Notes under the pieces: generated by a model | Seen by the model: the letters and a program-made list of their open reading frames with translations, nothing else | Told to the model about the DNA's origin: nothing | The model's database searches: none | Translations under genes and position numbers: made by a program | Part shown: positions 1 to 9,032 of the stretch, one piece after another | How the letters are laid out: every line of letters starts with the position of its first letter | How positions within the stretch are numbered: position 1 is the stretch's first letter | DNA from: Prevotella herbatica | GTDB taxonomy: Bacteria > Bacteroidota > Bacteroidia > Bacteroidales > Bacteroidaceae | Assembly: GCF_017347605.1 (NCBI RefSeq) | Contig: NZ_AP024484.1 | Location: 1,124,501-1,188,500 of the forward strand | Reading direction: 5' to 3' | Length of the DNA: 64,000 nucleotides

Positions 1-569
1 GCTATCTGCCACAGTTTAAAATTTGTTTTATTCTTTATTTTCAGTCCTGCTATATATAAAGTCATTGTAAGCAGAAAAAGAGAAATAACGAAGTGATCAG
101 GTACTATCATTGCAACCATAACATGAGCGATACTCAAAAACATAGCTGTAAACATGAAAGCGTCGAACTTGCGAAGTTCTAACATCTGCCTAAAGATTCT
201 ATACATAAACAGTACAGAATATATTGAACAAAAAAGGAGTAATAACGCCATGATATAAACGGCGAAATTAGATCCAAACAGCCACATCATACCATGATTC
301 AACAAATATAGTGGATATAATATTGATAGGAACAGAGGATGGCGGGTAGTTTCAAAATGTATGCGAAGATTTGAAAGCATGATATACGACCAGCAATCAT
401 AACCTGACATACGAAAGTTCTTGGAAAATATAGACCAATAACCAAGAGTTCCCCCTTTAGTAAAGATATCAGGATAATTGGATATAAGCATCCAATTTAA
501 ACATAATAAAAACAATAATGTAAGTAGTGCTATCCAACGCTCCTCTTTATGTATTTTAAATATATTCAT
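1..569 (-). CDS. Large polytopic membrane protein, partial (3' end beyond window); paralogue of the 1566-2996 product
   Basis: An open frame starts at the ATG at 567-569 and runs off the left edge, giving 189 visible residues. The N-terminus reads MNIFKIHKEERWIAL and closely matches that of the 476-residue protein at 1566-2996 (FKIKKEERGLAL). Shared blocks include a HP(L/F) motif, an N-H-G-(L/M)-M loop, a (L/F)-YRIFR segment and MVPDHF inside hydrophobic stretches, so the two are clear paralogues. About five membrane segments are visible. The fold resembles polyprenyl-phosphate-dependent (GT-C-like) glycosyltransferases only in general topology; from memory the family may be the Pfam DUF6080 group, unverified. 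It is the most downstream visible gene of the envelope operon. Function unknown. Confidence 0.8.
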   Translation of the reverse strand, partial: MNIFKIHKEERWIALLTLLFLLCLNWMLISNYPDIFTKGGTLGYWSIFSKNFRMSGYDCWSYIMLSNLRIHFETTRHPLFLSILYPLYLLNHGMMWLFGSNFAVYIMALLLLFCSIYSVLFMYRIFRQMLELRKFDAFMFTAMFLSIAHVMVAMIVPDHFVISLFLLTMTLYIAGLKIKNKTNFKLWQI

Positions 570-620
570 CAATTTAATGTTTATCTATTGCAACAATAGA
601 TTATGAAATTGCACTATTGA

Positions 621-1559
621 TTATAATCTCAATATACTTTCCTTTCCTAACAAGTAGCAAGTCCTAGTCTTATCTAAAATCCACGCCATAATGAAACTTC
701 CTGATATAGCAATGACTATCGTAACAATTGCCAACAACCAACCAGACGCATCAAAAGCCAACCACGGTTTATAGAATTTGGCTGCCATAGTGAATACAGG
801 ATGGAATATATATATTGGGAATGTATTCATTCCTATCAAAATGACATATTTATTGACCTTCTTATCCTTGATGTAACCGTAAAGCCATGAAGAAAAAGAG
901 ATGAAGCAATAAACCATTACGATTACAGTGACCAGTCCCCAATCATAAAAGGATTTATCGAATACCAATATGCAGAACGGAATCAATGATAGTGGTGACT
1001 TATAAAATACCTTATCAAAATCACAATCGGTCTGTCTAAGCAAAACACCGATGAAATAAAACGAACTTATCTTTAATGATTGCAAAGGAGTGAACAATGA
1101 TAACAGAAGCAATGATGTTCCAAAAACTATCAAGCGCTCTATCTTATACTCCCTACGTAATGGAATTGCGAAACATACATAATACAGCAGTCCACAAATC
1201 AACATCGTATGAAGAAACCAATACGGCCCAATAGATGTTACCAACACCTTATCAAGAATAACGCTTACAGACAATTCATGTATGCCATCACGTACTGGCA
1301 TATAATAAGAAACAACAGAATAAGCAACAGTCATCACGACATAAGGAACAAGTATGCCAAGATAATAAATTGAGAACTTACGTAAGCTTTTATTGATGTT
1401 GACTAGATAACCCGTGATGAGCAGGAAAGTAGGCATCATGAATGAAAGTATGGCAGCTTTTAATTGCGGGTGCAAGGTGGTAAAAGGAACTATATGTACC
1501 AATATCACCAACAATATCAATATTGCCCTTGTATAATTTATATCGTCATTTCTTTTCAT
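621..1559 (-). CDS. Acyltransferase-3 family membrane protein
   Basis: A 312-residue protein with about ten hydrophobic segments. The first segment carries the family's histidine (LVILVHIV, about residue 22), followed by FLLITGYLVN, the counterpart of the FLSGY motif, and PYWFLHTMLI in mid-protein. Members transfer O-acetyl, succinyl or similar groups to sugars of surface polysaccharide or lipid A at the inner membrane. The basic loop of the family (R-R-x-x-R) is weak here, so this is a divergent member. It lies 6 nt downstream of the 476-residue membrane protein gene and is surely co-transcribed. Substrate unknown. Confidence 0.85.
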   Translation of the reverse strand: MKRNDDINYTRAILILLVILVHIVPFTTLHPQLKAAILSFMMPTFLLITGYLVNINKSLRKFSIYYLGILVPYVVMTVAYSVVSYYMPVRDGIHELSVSVILDKVLVTSIGPYWFLHTMLICGLLYYVCFAIPLRREYKIERLIVFGTSLLLLSLFTPLQSLKISSFYFIGVLLRQTDCDFDKVFYKSPLSLIPFCILVFDKSFYDWGLVTVIVMVYCFISFSSWLYGYIKDKKVNKYVILIGMNTFPIYIFHPVFTMAAKFYKPWLAFDASGWLLAIVTIVIAISGSFIMAWILDKTRTCYLLGKESILRL

Positions 1560-1565
1560 ACACCA

Positions 1566-2996
1566 TTATAGTATTGTGAGGTATTCCACTATTAGCGCCG
1601 TATTGTAAATAAGCAAGTATGCAGCAAGACAACATATCATAGAACGAAGTGCCACTAGTTTTTTGCCATCCAGATTCTTTGCAAGGCATGCTATTACAAT
1701 CGTTATAACAAAAGCCCAATGAGGGCTCATGATATAAATCTCGTTTATGCCAAAGCCAAGCCCTAAATGCAGTAGCATATCAAATGCCATAAAGGATACT
1801 GCCAGCCACATAAACTTATTTTTTCTTCCAAAGAACAAGCCTAATGCAAAAAGTAGCACGATGATACCCTCAACAACATAATTAAATATCCACCTATAAT
1901 GCACGATAACAGGTCGCCCTTTAAGCGTATCACCCAAAAGGTTGTCTTGATGCAACTGTATTGATTCACCAAACAGGTTTTCAACAAAAGTCATTCCACG
2001 AGGCGTAGAAATATCTGTCCAGCTAATAAAAGTACCATTACCTATAGGTTTACCTTGATGAGAGACTTCTGGGTTCAAGCTTTGCTTGCGCAAGGTTTCA
2101 GCCTCTTGTTTCTTCAATATACGATCTACCCCAGACGCAATCTTAGCTTGATCTTTTTCACTTGTCGTGTCTTTATACATTTCATATACCTTGTGCTTAT
2201 TTTTTGCTTTCTGTTTTTCAAGAGCAATTTGACGAGCCTTAAAATGTGGAAATTCAAAGATATGATATTCAACACGTACAAATCCCCATATCATAACAGA
2301 AGGAAATATAACACCAAGAATTATATTTTTTGGATGCCAAAAGCGTTTACCATTAACAAACCATGTTGCCAAAAATGTTTTCACACCATTATTTAATGAC
2401 ACACCAGCTGTAAAGAAAAACAAAATCAAGCTTTGCAATCTTGTCATTGACAATTGCTTTTTCATTTTCAAACCACTAATATACAATGTTACTATGAGCA
2501 TAAACATAGATAACAGAAAATGATCAGGTACCATTGTTGCTAACATAACGTAAGCAAACGAAAATGTGAACATCGTAAAAAGTAAAGAATCAATTTTTTT
2601 CAGTTCTATCACTTCACGAAATATCCTATAAAGGAATATAAAGGAATAGCATGCAAAAAACACATAAATTGCAGCAATAACAAACTGTACATAATTATGT
2701 CCCGTCAACAACATCAATCCATGATTTATCTGATAAGGAATATACATGAAGAAAGCCAAAAATGGATGACGGAATATATTATAGGAAGTTGTCCATTTTG
2801 AAACAGCTTCATAAGTAAGCGGATCGAATCCTGATATATTAAATATTTTCAGAAAAAGCCTACGATAATTATCACTTAAAAGAGAAAATTTATCATAGTA
2901 CTTTATTATAACTAATGCGTTGAGAACAAGAGTATATAGAAGGATTACTAAAGCCAAGCCACGTTCTTCTTTTTTTATTTTGAAGATATTTATCAT
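1566..2996 (-). CDS. Large polytopic membrane protein, possible GT-C-like transferase
   Basis: A 476-residue protein with about nine membrane segments and one large hydrophilic, lysine-rich region at residues 250-330. After the first segment comes an extracytoplasmic loop with several acidic residues (FDPLTYEAVSKW) and RHPFLAFFMY. That layout (acidic residues in the first loop, many helices) is what GT-C glycosyltransferases using polyprenyl-phosphate sugars show, but no diagnostic signature is present. A paralogue lies downstream at 1-569. From memory it may belong to DUF6080; unverified. Its operon partners are a UbiA-type prenyltransferase, a HAD phosphatase and GtrA, which would fit a transferase using a lipid-linked pentose; this is inference. 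Confidence 0.75.
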   Translation of the reverse strand: MINIFKIKKEERGLALVILLYTLVLNALVIIKYYDKFSLLSDNYRRLFLKIFNISGFDPLTYEAVSKWTTSYNIFRHPFLAFFMYIPYQINHGLMLLTGHNYVQFVIAAIYVFFACYSFIFLYRIFREVIELKKIDSLLFTMFTFSFAYVMLATMVPDHFLLSMFMLIVTLYISGLKMKKQLSMTRLQSLILFFFTAGVSLNNGVKTFLATWFVNGKRFWHPKNIILGVIFPSVMIWGFVRVEYHIFEFPHFKARQIALEKQKAKNKHKVYEMYKDTTSEKDQAKIASGVDRILKKQEAETLRKQSLNPEVSHQGKPIGNGTFISWTDISTPRGMTFVENLFGESIQLHQDNLLGDTLKGRPVIVHYRWIFNYVVEGIIVLLFALGLFFGRKNKFMWLAVSFMAFDMLLHLGLGFGINEIYIMSPHWAFVITIVIACLAKNLDGKKLVALRSMICCLAAYLLIYNTALIVEYLTIL

Positions 2997-3054
2997 ATAA
3001 AATATTTTTTTGCAAATTTAATCAAAATATATGAAATACAAAGCCCTCATCAAT

Positions 3055-3477
3055 TCAAAATGTCTTTTTACTTCTTTTTGTGAGGAAATAACGCACCAAG
3101 ATAAAATTAACTGGTACGCATACGCAAAACATAGGGATAGGCGCATAAGCTTTAGGAACACCTATATATATAAACAGAAGCAACATTACTGTCTGCAATA
3201 GATAGTTTACGACATGACTCAAAGCAAATCCAATTCCACGTTTAGCATTAGCCTTTACCTTAAAAGTATAATGCGTACTAGCAAAGAAATTGAATATAAA
3301 ACTTATTATATATCCAACAGTATTTGCTATTCCTGGAGACATAAATAAAAGCATAATAAGATACACGCCGTATTGTAACAATGCGGCAATAACACCGACG
3401 ATTCCAAATCTCAGAATCTCGCCTATCCTTTCACGCTTATCAGTGTCTAAACGGTTTGAAATGTGTTTCATCTGCAT
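3055..3477 (-). CDS. GtrA family membrane protein
   Basis: A 140-residue protein with four membrane helices. The signature runs from LRFGIVGVIAALLQYGVYL to NTVGYIISFIFNFFASTHY and a basic C-terminus, typical of GtrA/PF04138. GtrA proteins are associated with flipping or handling polyprenyl-phosphate-linked sugars; the mycobacterial relative Rv3789 acts in the decaprenyl-phosphoarabinose pathway. An upstream in-frame ATG at 3513 would add 12 residues that overlap the HAD gene more deeply; the ATG at 3477 (or 3471) is preferred because family members begin shortly before the first helix. The 3477 start overlaps the 3' end of the HAD phosphatase gene by 38 nt, suggesting translational coupling. 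Confidence 0.88.
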   Translation of the reverse strand: MQMKHISNRLDTDKRERIGEILRFGIVGVIAALLQYGVYLIMLLFMSPGIANTVGYIISFIFNFFASTHYTFKVKANAKRGIGFALSHVVNYLLQTVMLLLFIYIGVPKAYAPIPMFCVCVPVNFILVRYFLTKRSKKTF

Positions 3478-4030
3478 AATCAAGCATTTCCTTATCGCCA
3501 CGGCTATCGCCATAAGCTATTATATAATAATGTGAACGGGGCTCAGTCAATACCTGTTTTATTCGTCTCACTTTTTCAATGCCATAGCAATTGGGGCTAA
3601 TGAAACGTCCAGTAAGGATTCCATCTATCACCTCAATCTGGGTACCCAACACCTTAGCGAACTTAAAAAATGGCTGTACCCAATTATCGATGCTTGCACT
3701 TACTACATATACTTTTATGCCTTGAGTCATAGCAGTTTCCATCTCTTTCACAGCCTCTGGGCGAAGAAGATAACGACAATCTATAGCAAACTTACGACAT
3801 TGCGAATTGAAAGATTCTAATTTCATCCCTGCGAAAAAATAGCTGAACACATGCTGCTTGACCTTCCAATTTGGATATAGACCAAATTTCATAAATACTA
3901 ATAAAGGACTATAAAGTAAGAAGCCTAATAGGAACCTGACCTTCCCGCATGAATAAAGTATAAATTCAAGCAACGTATCCTTGGTAGTTAACGTACCGTC
4001 GAAATCAAAAAACAAGATTTTTTCTTTCAT
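3440..4030 (-). CDS. HAD-IB family phosphatase
   Basis: A 196-residue protein. The HAD nucleophile motif is at the N-terminus (FFDFDGTLT, Asp9 and Asp11), motif II is VYVVSAS near residue 110, and motif III/IV is YGDSRGDKEML near residue 175. The class IB type resembles phosphoserine phosphatase/SerB-like membrane-lipid phosphatases. Its start codon overlaps the stop of the UbiA-type gene in an ATGA arrangement and it runs into gtrA. In mycobacteria, 5-phosphoribosyl-1-phosphodecaprenol made by the UbiA enzyme must be dephosphorylated; this HAD protein is a good candidate for that step, by context rather than by sequence proof. Confidence 0.88.
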   Translation of the reverse strand: MKEKILFFDFDGTLTTKDTLLEFILYSCGKVRFLLGFLLYSPLLVFMKFGLYPNWKVKQHVFSYFFAGMKLESFNSQCRKFAIDCRYLLRPEAVKEMETAMTQGIKVYVVSASIDNWVQPFFKFAKVLGTQIEVIDGILTGRFISPNCYGIEKVRRIKQVLTEPRSHYYIIAYGDSRGDKEMLDYADETHFKPFRH

Positions 4031-4917
4031 CGCTTAAATACATATATAATTATCATGAAAGAAACCAACCAAGCAAAGACAACCAATTGAGTAAAATGAT
4101 CTTTCAATATAATCTTTGTAGGATCACCGCTTTCCTCATCTACTACGGCCAATTGAATATAGCGCAGCAACCCTAGAAGAACAAACACACTTGTAAGATA
4201 AAGATAATCTGTATGGAAATTTTCAATAACATCAGGACTTACAGTGTACATAATATAGCATACTAATGTAACCGAAGCCGTTATCGTGATAGCCTGATTG
4301 ATAAATGTAAGATTGTATCTTATAGTATTGTGACGTGGTGCTTCACCAGTCTCCTCCATTCTCAAAACATCATCACGTCGCTTTGCAAAACTCATAAACA
4401 AAGTTATCAGGAATGTCATTAGGACAATCCATTTGCTGAGTACTATGTCTGAAGCAAAGCCGCCAGCAAACAGGCGTAATACGAAACCGAAAGCCACAAT
4501 ACAGACATCAACAATTGCATATCGCTTTAATCTGACACAATAGGCCAGATTCAGTAACCAATAGAAAAGGATAACTCCACCTGTCTCTAAATTATTTTCA
4601 GGCAAAAAGACGATACATCCCATAGAAAGCAGAATCATCAAGACCATAAGAATGTATGCCCGTAATATAGACACGGAACCAGAAGCGACAGGACGATGAC
4701 ATTTCGCAGGATGACGTCTGTCATCATCCACATCATGGATATCATTATAACAATATATAGACGACGCAGCAAAACTATAAGCCAGAAAGGCTATAGCACC
4801 AGCGATGAGAGACTTTAAATTAAATAGCTCTCCACCAAAAAACAAAGGCACCATCACGAAGAAATTCTTTATCCATTGCTTCGGACGGATTAGTTTCAAA
4901 TATGCTTTGATGTCCAT
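4027..4917 (-). CDS. UbiA-superfamily polyprenyl-phosphate phosphoribosyltransferase homologue
   Basis: A 296-residue integral membrane protein with about nine helices. Near residue 58 it has the UbiA Mg-binding motif NDxxDxxxD (Asn58, Asp59, Asp62, Asp66), followed by HPAKCHRPVASG. The combination NDxxDxxxDxxHPxKxxRP is the pattern of decaprenyl-phosphate phosphoribosyltransferases (Rv3806c type), which move 5-phosphoribose from PRPP to polyprenyl phosphate; quinone-type UbiA proteins differ here. The gene is followed directly by a HAD phosphatase (ATGA overlap) and gtrA, the partners expected for a lipid-linked pentofuranose pathway. It overlaps the upstream acyltransferase gene by 22 nt. 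Confidence 0.88.
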   Translation of the reverse strand: MDIKAYLKLIRPKQWIKNFFVMVPLFFGGELFNLKSLIAGAIAFLAYSFAASSIYCYNDIHDVDDDRRHPAKCHRPVASGSVSILRAYILMVLMILLSMGCIVFLPENNLETGGVILFYWLLNLAYCVRLKRYAIVDVCIVAFGFVLRLFAGGFASDIVLSKWIVLMTFLITLFMSFAKRRDDVLRMEETGEAPRHNTIRYNLTFINQAITITASVTLVCYIMYTVSPDVIENFHTDYLYLTSVFVLLGLLRYIQLAVVDEESGDPTKIILKDHFTQLVVFAWLVSFMIIIYVFKR

Positions 4918-5912
4918 ATATATTTTTCTATAAAATTAGATATATAATTCACTATCTTACTCAGCACCCACGATAATGGCATCGTTATTAGTATACATAT
5001 AATGAAAGTTGTCCAATAACCATATGTATTTGGAATATAGTCTAGCACGAAGTGTATATGTATAAGATAGCATTCCAAACTTAACGCACCAACAAACTTA
5101 AAAATAGAGTTAAACCATTTTGGTGTTCTACGGAACACTCTATTCAGTAGAAGTATTGTACTTATTGTGAGTGGAATATACAACATTCTCTCTACATAAA
5201 GAGGAAAACGATTGTGAAGATTCTGCTCCAGGAATATACTTGCAGAAAGAGTCATTACGAATACTATTAATATCATCCAAATACTAGCTCCATCCATTTT
5301 ATCCTTTCTACGTACAGCGTCTCCCATATTTATTCCGATAAAGAATATAGGAACACGACTCCAGAAAATCTCTATATGCCCCACCGCGTTATGAATAGGG
5401 GTAACATACTGCACAAGTATGCACCACGATATCATCACGACAGGAAGCCAGCGATAAACAGGATGACGACGTATAAGCTCCATATATGGTGGTGCAAACA
5501 AATATAGCATCATCATTGCCGGAATATACCAGAATGTGAGTTCGTTATGCAACCAGAAATCCCAATTTATTGTAATGTCACCAACAAGGTCAATCCAGGC
5601 ATGCAGACTACCACCATGGAAATGTGGGATGTAATATAGGCAGGAAATAATAAGCCAAGCAGGATAAATTCGAAGATAGCGACGTTTGAAAAAGCGCTTT
5701 AATGATGGATGCTTTATCCATGAGAACCACAAACCGATTCCACTGAGAAAAAGGAACATGTCTACACCGATGTTTCCTATGCGTCGTAAACCAAAAAACA
5801 TGTTGCTGCGTGGAAGAGCAACATGAAACAGGAAGATGAAAATCATTGCTATTCCCATCAATTCCCCACGATAACGCGAGATGTTAGCGAGTTCAATATT
5901 CTTTATCTTCAT
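4896..5912 (-). CDS. Acyltransferase-3 family membrane protein
   Basis: A 338-residue protein with about ten membrane helices. The family marks are the active-site-type histidine in helix 1 (IFLFHVALPR, about residue 30), FLFLSGIGLWFSW (FxxSG motif, about residue 55) and the basic loop FFKRRYLRIYPAW near residue 78. It should transfer an acyl group, commonly acetyl, to a surface glycan or lipid on the periplasmic side. The start codon overlaps the stop of the preceding acyltransferase gene (ATGA). Substrate cannot be told from sequence. Confidence 0.9.
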   Translation of the reverse strand: MKIKNIELANISRYRGELMGIAMIFIFLFHVALPRSNMFFGLRRIGNIGVDMFLFLSGIGLWFSWIKHPSLKRFFKRRYLRIYPAWLIISCLYYIPHFHGGSLHAWIDLVGDITINWDFWLHNELTFWYIPAMMMLYLFAPPYMELIRRHPVYRWLPVVMISWCILVQYVTPIHNAVGHIEIFWSRVPIFFIGINMGDAVRRKDKMDGASIWMILIVFVMTLSASIFLEQNLHNRFPLYVERMLYIPLTISTILLLNRVFRRTPKWFNSIFKFVGALSLECYLIHIHFVLDYIPNTYGYWTTFIICILITMPLSWVLSKIVNYISNFIEKYIWTSKHI

Positions 5913-6958
5913 TTCAATGGTATTCGCTTTATTAACTCATTAAACAGCCAAGCCAAACAAATGCTAGTAATTATATATAGAAGAAATCCTGCATAGTAAT
6001 CACCATTTTTACTTATAGGAATAAATATCTTGCGAGTTATTGGATGACAGACAAACAATGCAGCACTGATGCTCCCCATCCAAACCAATAATGACTTAAT
6101 TGAGTTAAAACCTTTGCCATTCAAAAGCTTTACCAAACCTATGCTCGCTGTACAAACGAATGCCGGGACAAATGTCCAACCAAGGAAACTGCAACTAAGT
6201 ACACAGACAAGTAATGATGACACCACAAACATTGAAGCATATGCATACATAGTCATTTTGTGACCATACCTAGCATAGAGAACACCTAATCCAAAAGGTA
6301 ACATGCCACCCATGAAATTATATCTGTAACGATTAAGAGCTTCTCCTTCTGCATCAAAGAACAACTGTCCAAATACACATGCTGCCATAAGCACAATAAC
6401 AAATATGCTATTACGACGACACAACAACAACTTGTAAACAATATACAATTGCAGCATTAATCCGAAAAACCAATATGGACCAGGCCAAATAACATCATCT
6501 GGCTTTGGCAGAACATTGTTGAACATGCCAATCATCGCCACTATATCAATGAACTTATAATTATGTGCTCCCGGAGTAATCAGATCGAGCATAGTGAAAG
6601 CCACGAAACCAATAATCATCATCTTGAATAGTTTCATATAATGGCGCTTTATGAAACTAAACGTTGATGGAACTTTTGCATCTTTTTTCTCATACTTCAT
6701 GACAAGTCCATATGCACTGAGAAACAAGAATACTGGCACGCCATAATGTCCTAAGAATGAAAGGATATGCATTGGCAACAGACTATCAGGAGTACAAATA
6801 GAAGAAACCATCCCATTTACGTTATCCTGAAAATATTGATATTCGTTCTCCTTGACCACAGGGCTTAACCAATGGCAATAATTGTGCAGGACTATACCTA
6901 TAATAGCCAATCCGCGCATAGCATTACAATCCGTACGACTTAATAATTGTTCGTTCAT
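5909..6958 (-). CDS. Acyltransferase-3 family membrane protein
   Basis: A 349-residue protein with ten or so hydrophobic helices. Residues 14-30 read MRGLAIIGIVLHNYCHW with the conserved histidine, then VPVFLFLSAYGLV (FxxS motif) and FIKRHYMKLFKM as the basic loop. It is the second of two adjacent, non-identical acyltransferases joined by a 4-nt stop/start overlap. Its own start overlaps the stop of the EptA-like gene, again ATGA. The chain of overlaps argues that these genes are translated together and act on one product. Confidence 0.9.
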   Translation of the reverse strand: MNEQLLSRTDCNAMRGLAIIGIVLHNYCHWLSPVVKENEYQYFQDNVNGMVSSICTPDSLLPMHILSFLGHYGVPVFLFLSAYGLVMKYEKKDAKVPSTFSFIKRHYMKLFKMMIIGFVAFTMLDLITPGAHNYKFIDIVAMIGMFNNVLPKPDDVIWPGPYWFFGLMLQLYIVYKLLLCRRNSIFVIVLMAACVFGQLFFDAEGEALNRYRYNFMGGMLPFGLGVLYARYGHKMTMYAYASMFVVSSLLVCVLSCSFLGWTFVPAFVCTASIGLVKLLNGKGFNSIKSLLVWMGSISAALFVCHPITRKIFIPISKNGDYYAGFLLYIITSICLAWLFNELIKRIPLK

Positions 6959-8790
6959 TTTTTCTTCTTATTCTTTAAATAAGCATCACGCAATTTGTCA
7001 TAATCGGTAGTGCCTTTCAGTATTCGCGGGCGCATTTCATCATATTTACTACTAAGAATATTATACTCTTCGTGATAGTTTTTAGATGCAATTCCAGCAA
7101 GATACAGAAGCATGTCTGGCAATGCATCTGTCATGAATCTACGCTTTCTTGCCTGAACAATTTCCTTGAATATCTCTGGATGAGTATGGGCATATTTCGG
7201 AGAACAATATATCCAGAATGGAATTTCAAACTCATAATGGGCCAATGGCCAATCAATAGAGGCAGAATGATTTCGACAGATAAACCCACGATTATCCTCA
7301 TAACATTCTTCACCATGATCAGGCATATAGATGACTATCGCATCCTGATTCTCAAAACGTTTACAAATCTGATCTACTATAGAGTCGTTATATTGTACCG
7401 CATTATCGTAATAGCTTAATACCTTGCGTTGTTTGGGCGTAAGTTCAGGACGCTTGTCCTCATAACTACTAGCAAAGAATTTAAACTGGCTACGTGGACA
7501 ACGTGTACGATAATTTACATGCTGACCTATAAGATGAAATATTGTAAGATTATGTCCGTTTGGTTTTATCTTTCCATCCTTCACGAAATTATCATAATCT
7601 TTAAGCAAATCCTCGTCAAAAACATGCAGTTTATCATTGCGAATATCAAACTGCGCCTTACTTAATGCAGGATTATTCAAGAAGAAGCCTCCACTGAAAT
7701 CGTAAACAGCGGCCCTTGCCTGTGGCAAGAATTGATTTGTAAGGAAAGAAACATTGTATCCAGCTTTTCTAAATAATTCAGGAAATAAAGGATAATCACA
7801 CCATTCGCCCTTCTCGCCAATCACATGCATTGAAAATACATTCTTAAAAACAAAACTTGTCAAGTTCCAAGGTACAACTACATCTGTAAAAGGAACGAGA
7901 AGTCCACTTTTCTCACGCTTTATCTGTCGTGGGGTAGTTGGCATAAAATATCCGTACTGTTGCGAATGCCGCTTTCCGTAGCTCTCACCAATTATAAGAA
8001 CTATATTTGGAGAACGATAAGAACAGCTATCAACTTCTACACTTTTAGCTGAAGCTACAAGTTTATCAACTTGTTTTGAAGCGAGAGAGTTGGCATACAT
8101 GCTGAATATAAGTCTATATATAGGAATATACAAAACCGCATGATCATTTTCAGTCAACGTATGTTCAATATCACCCACACTAGTTCCTGACATCAATTTC
8201 CATGTTGCTATTTTATTTTGAGCAGAACTGAAACCTCCCCACAAAAAAAGTAACACAGATAAAAGTCCTGCATAAGGTGTATATCTGTCATTCCATTTAA
8301 GATTTGGCAATTTAAATCTCTTCATCTTTGGCAGATAAGCCACAAAAACATTAACAACTATCAAAAGTAATATCCATCCGACATTACTGAATATCAAATC
8401 GGGAGAAACTAAAGTAGAAAGAAATTCTCCAGCCTCACGACCATCAGTTTCTCCAACAAGCATTAATATAGAAGGATTCAGAGTGGAATCAAAATTCACA
8501 AAACAATACACATCTACTAATGCCACAACATAAAGCAGCACGTACAAAGTCATTTTGACCCATCTACGTATTTTCACCGGAATAACTAATAGAATTGCGC
8601 ATAGTAGGAAAAGGTCAAAAAACAATTCCAAATACAAGTTTTCATATATTTCCGCATTCTTTGTGTCTGGCAACGTAGTCCAAGCACATAAACTTCCAAG
8701 CAGATACATAAATATAAAAAACAACGCATTGGCTTTTATCGGGCTGAACATCTTACGTAAAATAGTGCCCAATATTCCTAATATCTTCAT
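6955..8790 (-). CDS. Phosphoethanolamine transferase-like membrane sulfatase-fold protein (EptA family)
   Basis: A 611-residue protein. Residues 15-190 form about five membrane helices; the rest is a periplasmic alkaline-phosphatase-superfamily domain. Visible motifs are IVLIIGESYGKRH (about residue 265), GYFMPTTP, a candidate nucleophile Thr in VVPWNLTSFVFKNVFSMH, and the metal-binding YMPDHGEECYED (about residue 490) with a later HSASIDWPLAHYEFEIPFW. The family transfers phosphoethanolamine from phosphatidylethanolamine to lipid A, core sugars or other envelope glycans. A longer reading uses TTG at 8793; the ATG at 8790 is chosen. First gene of the envelope operon, with a good promoter 19 nt upstream. 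Confidence 0.88.
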   Translation of the reverse strand: MKILGILGTILRKMFSPIKANALFFIFMYLLGSLCAWTTLPDTKNAEIYENLYLELFFDLFLLCAILLVIPVKIRRWVKMTLYVLLYVVALVDVYCFVNFDSTLNPSILMLVGETDGREAGEFLSTLVSPDLIFSNVGWILLLIVVNVFVAYLPKMKRFKLPNLKWNDRYTPYAGLLSVLLFLWGGFSSAQNKIATWKLMSGTSVGDIEHTLTENDHAVLYIPIYRLIFSMYANSLASKQVDKLVASAKSVEVDSCSYRSPNIVLIIGESYGKRHSQQYGYFMPTTPRQIKREKSGLLVPFTDVVVPWNLTSFVFKNVFSMHVIGEKGEWCDYPLFPELFRKAGYNVSFLTNQFLPQARAAVYDFSGGFFLNNPALSKAQFDIRNDKLHVFDEDLLKDYDNFVKDGKIKPNGHNLTIFHLIGQHVNYRTRCPRSQFKFFASSYEDKRPELTPKQRKVLSYYDNAVQYNDSIVDQICKRFENQDAIVIYMPDHGEECYEDNRGFICRNHSASIDWPLAHYEFEIPFWIYCSPKYAHTHPEIFKEIVQARKRRFMTDALPDMLLYLAGIASKNYHEEYNILSSKYDEMRPRILKGTTDYDKLRDAYLKNKKKK

Positions 8791-8808
8791 CAAATACTAA
8801 TTTTTGTG

Positions 8809-8840
8809 CAAAGATACTGCAAACGAGTGGAAAAGCAAAA
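8809..8840 (-). promoter_or_regulatory. Bacteroidetes-type promoter of the envelope operon
   Basis: Read on the minus strand, TATCTTTG lies at 8809-8816 and matches TAnnTTTG; TTTTG ends at 8836, leaving a 19-nt spacer. Transcription would begin near 8802, giving a leader of only about a dozen bases before the ATG at 8790. Confidence 0.75.
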
Positions 8841-9032
8841 TAAAACGTGTTTTAATTTGTCTAACCAAGTGCCGTGTATATATTTACAGCGTGCTAAATG
8901 ACAAAACGGCAAAAGAGCTAATTGATAATTACCCCATATACACTCCAGCTATTGCTATTTTATTTGGTGATTAAGTAAGTTAACACCAAAAGAAGAAACA
9001 TACTTGTGATAGATAATTTAATGAAAGAAAAA
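8841..9032. other. Non-coding spacer, nothing recognised
   Basis: About 190 bp of AT-rich DNA between the envelope operon promoter and the terminator of the small gene. No open frame, tRNA or clear repeat was seen on either strand. Confidence 0.6.

Noticed and set aside
8791..8793. TTG start for the EptA-like gene
   Set aside because: It would add one residue; an ATG follows immediately at 8790.
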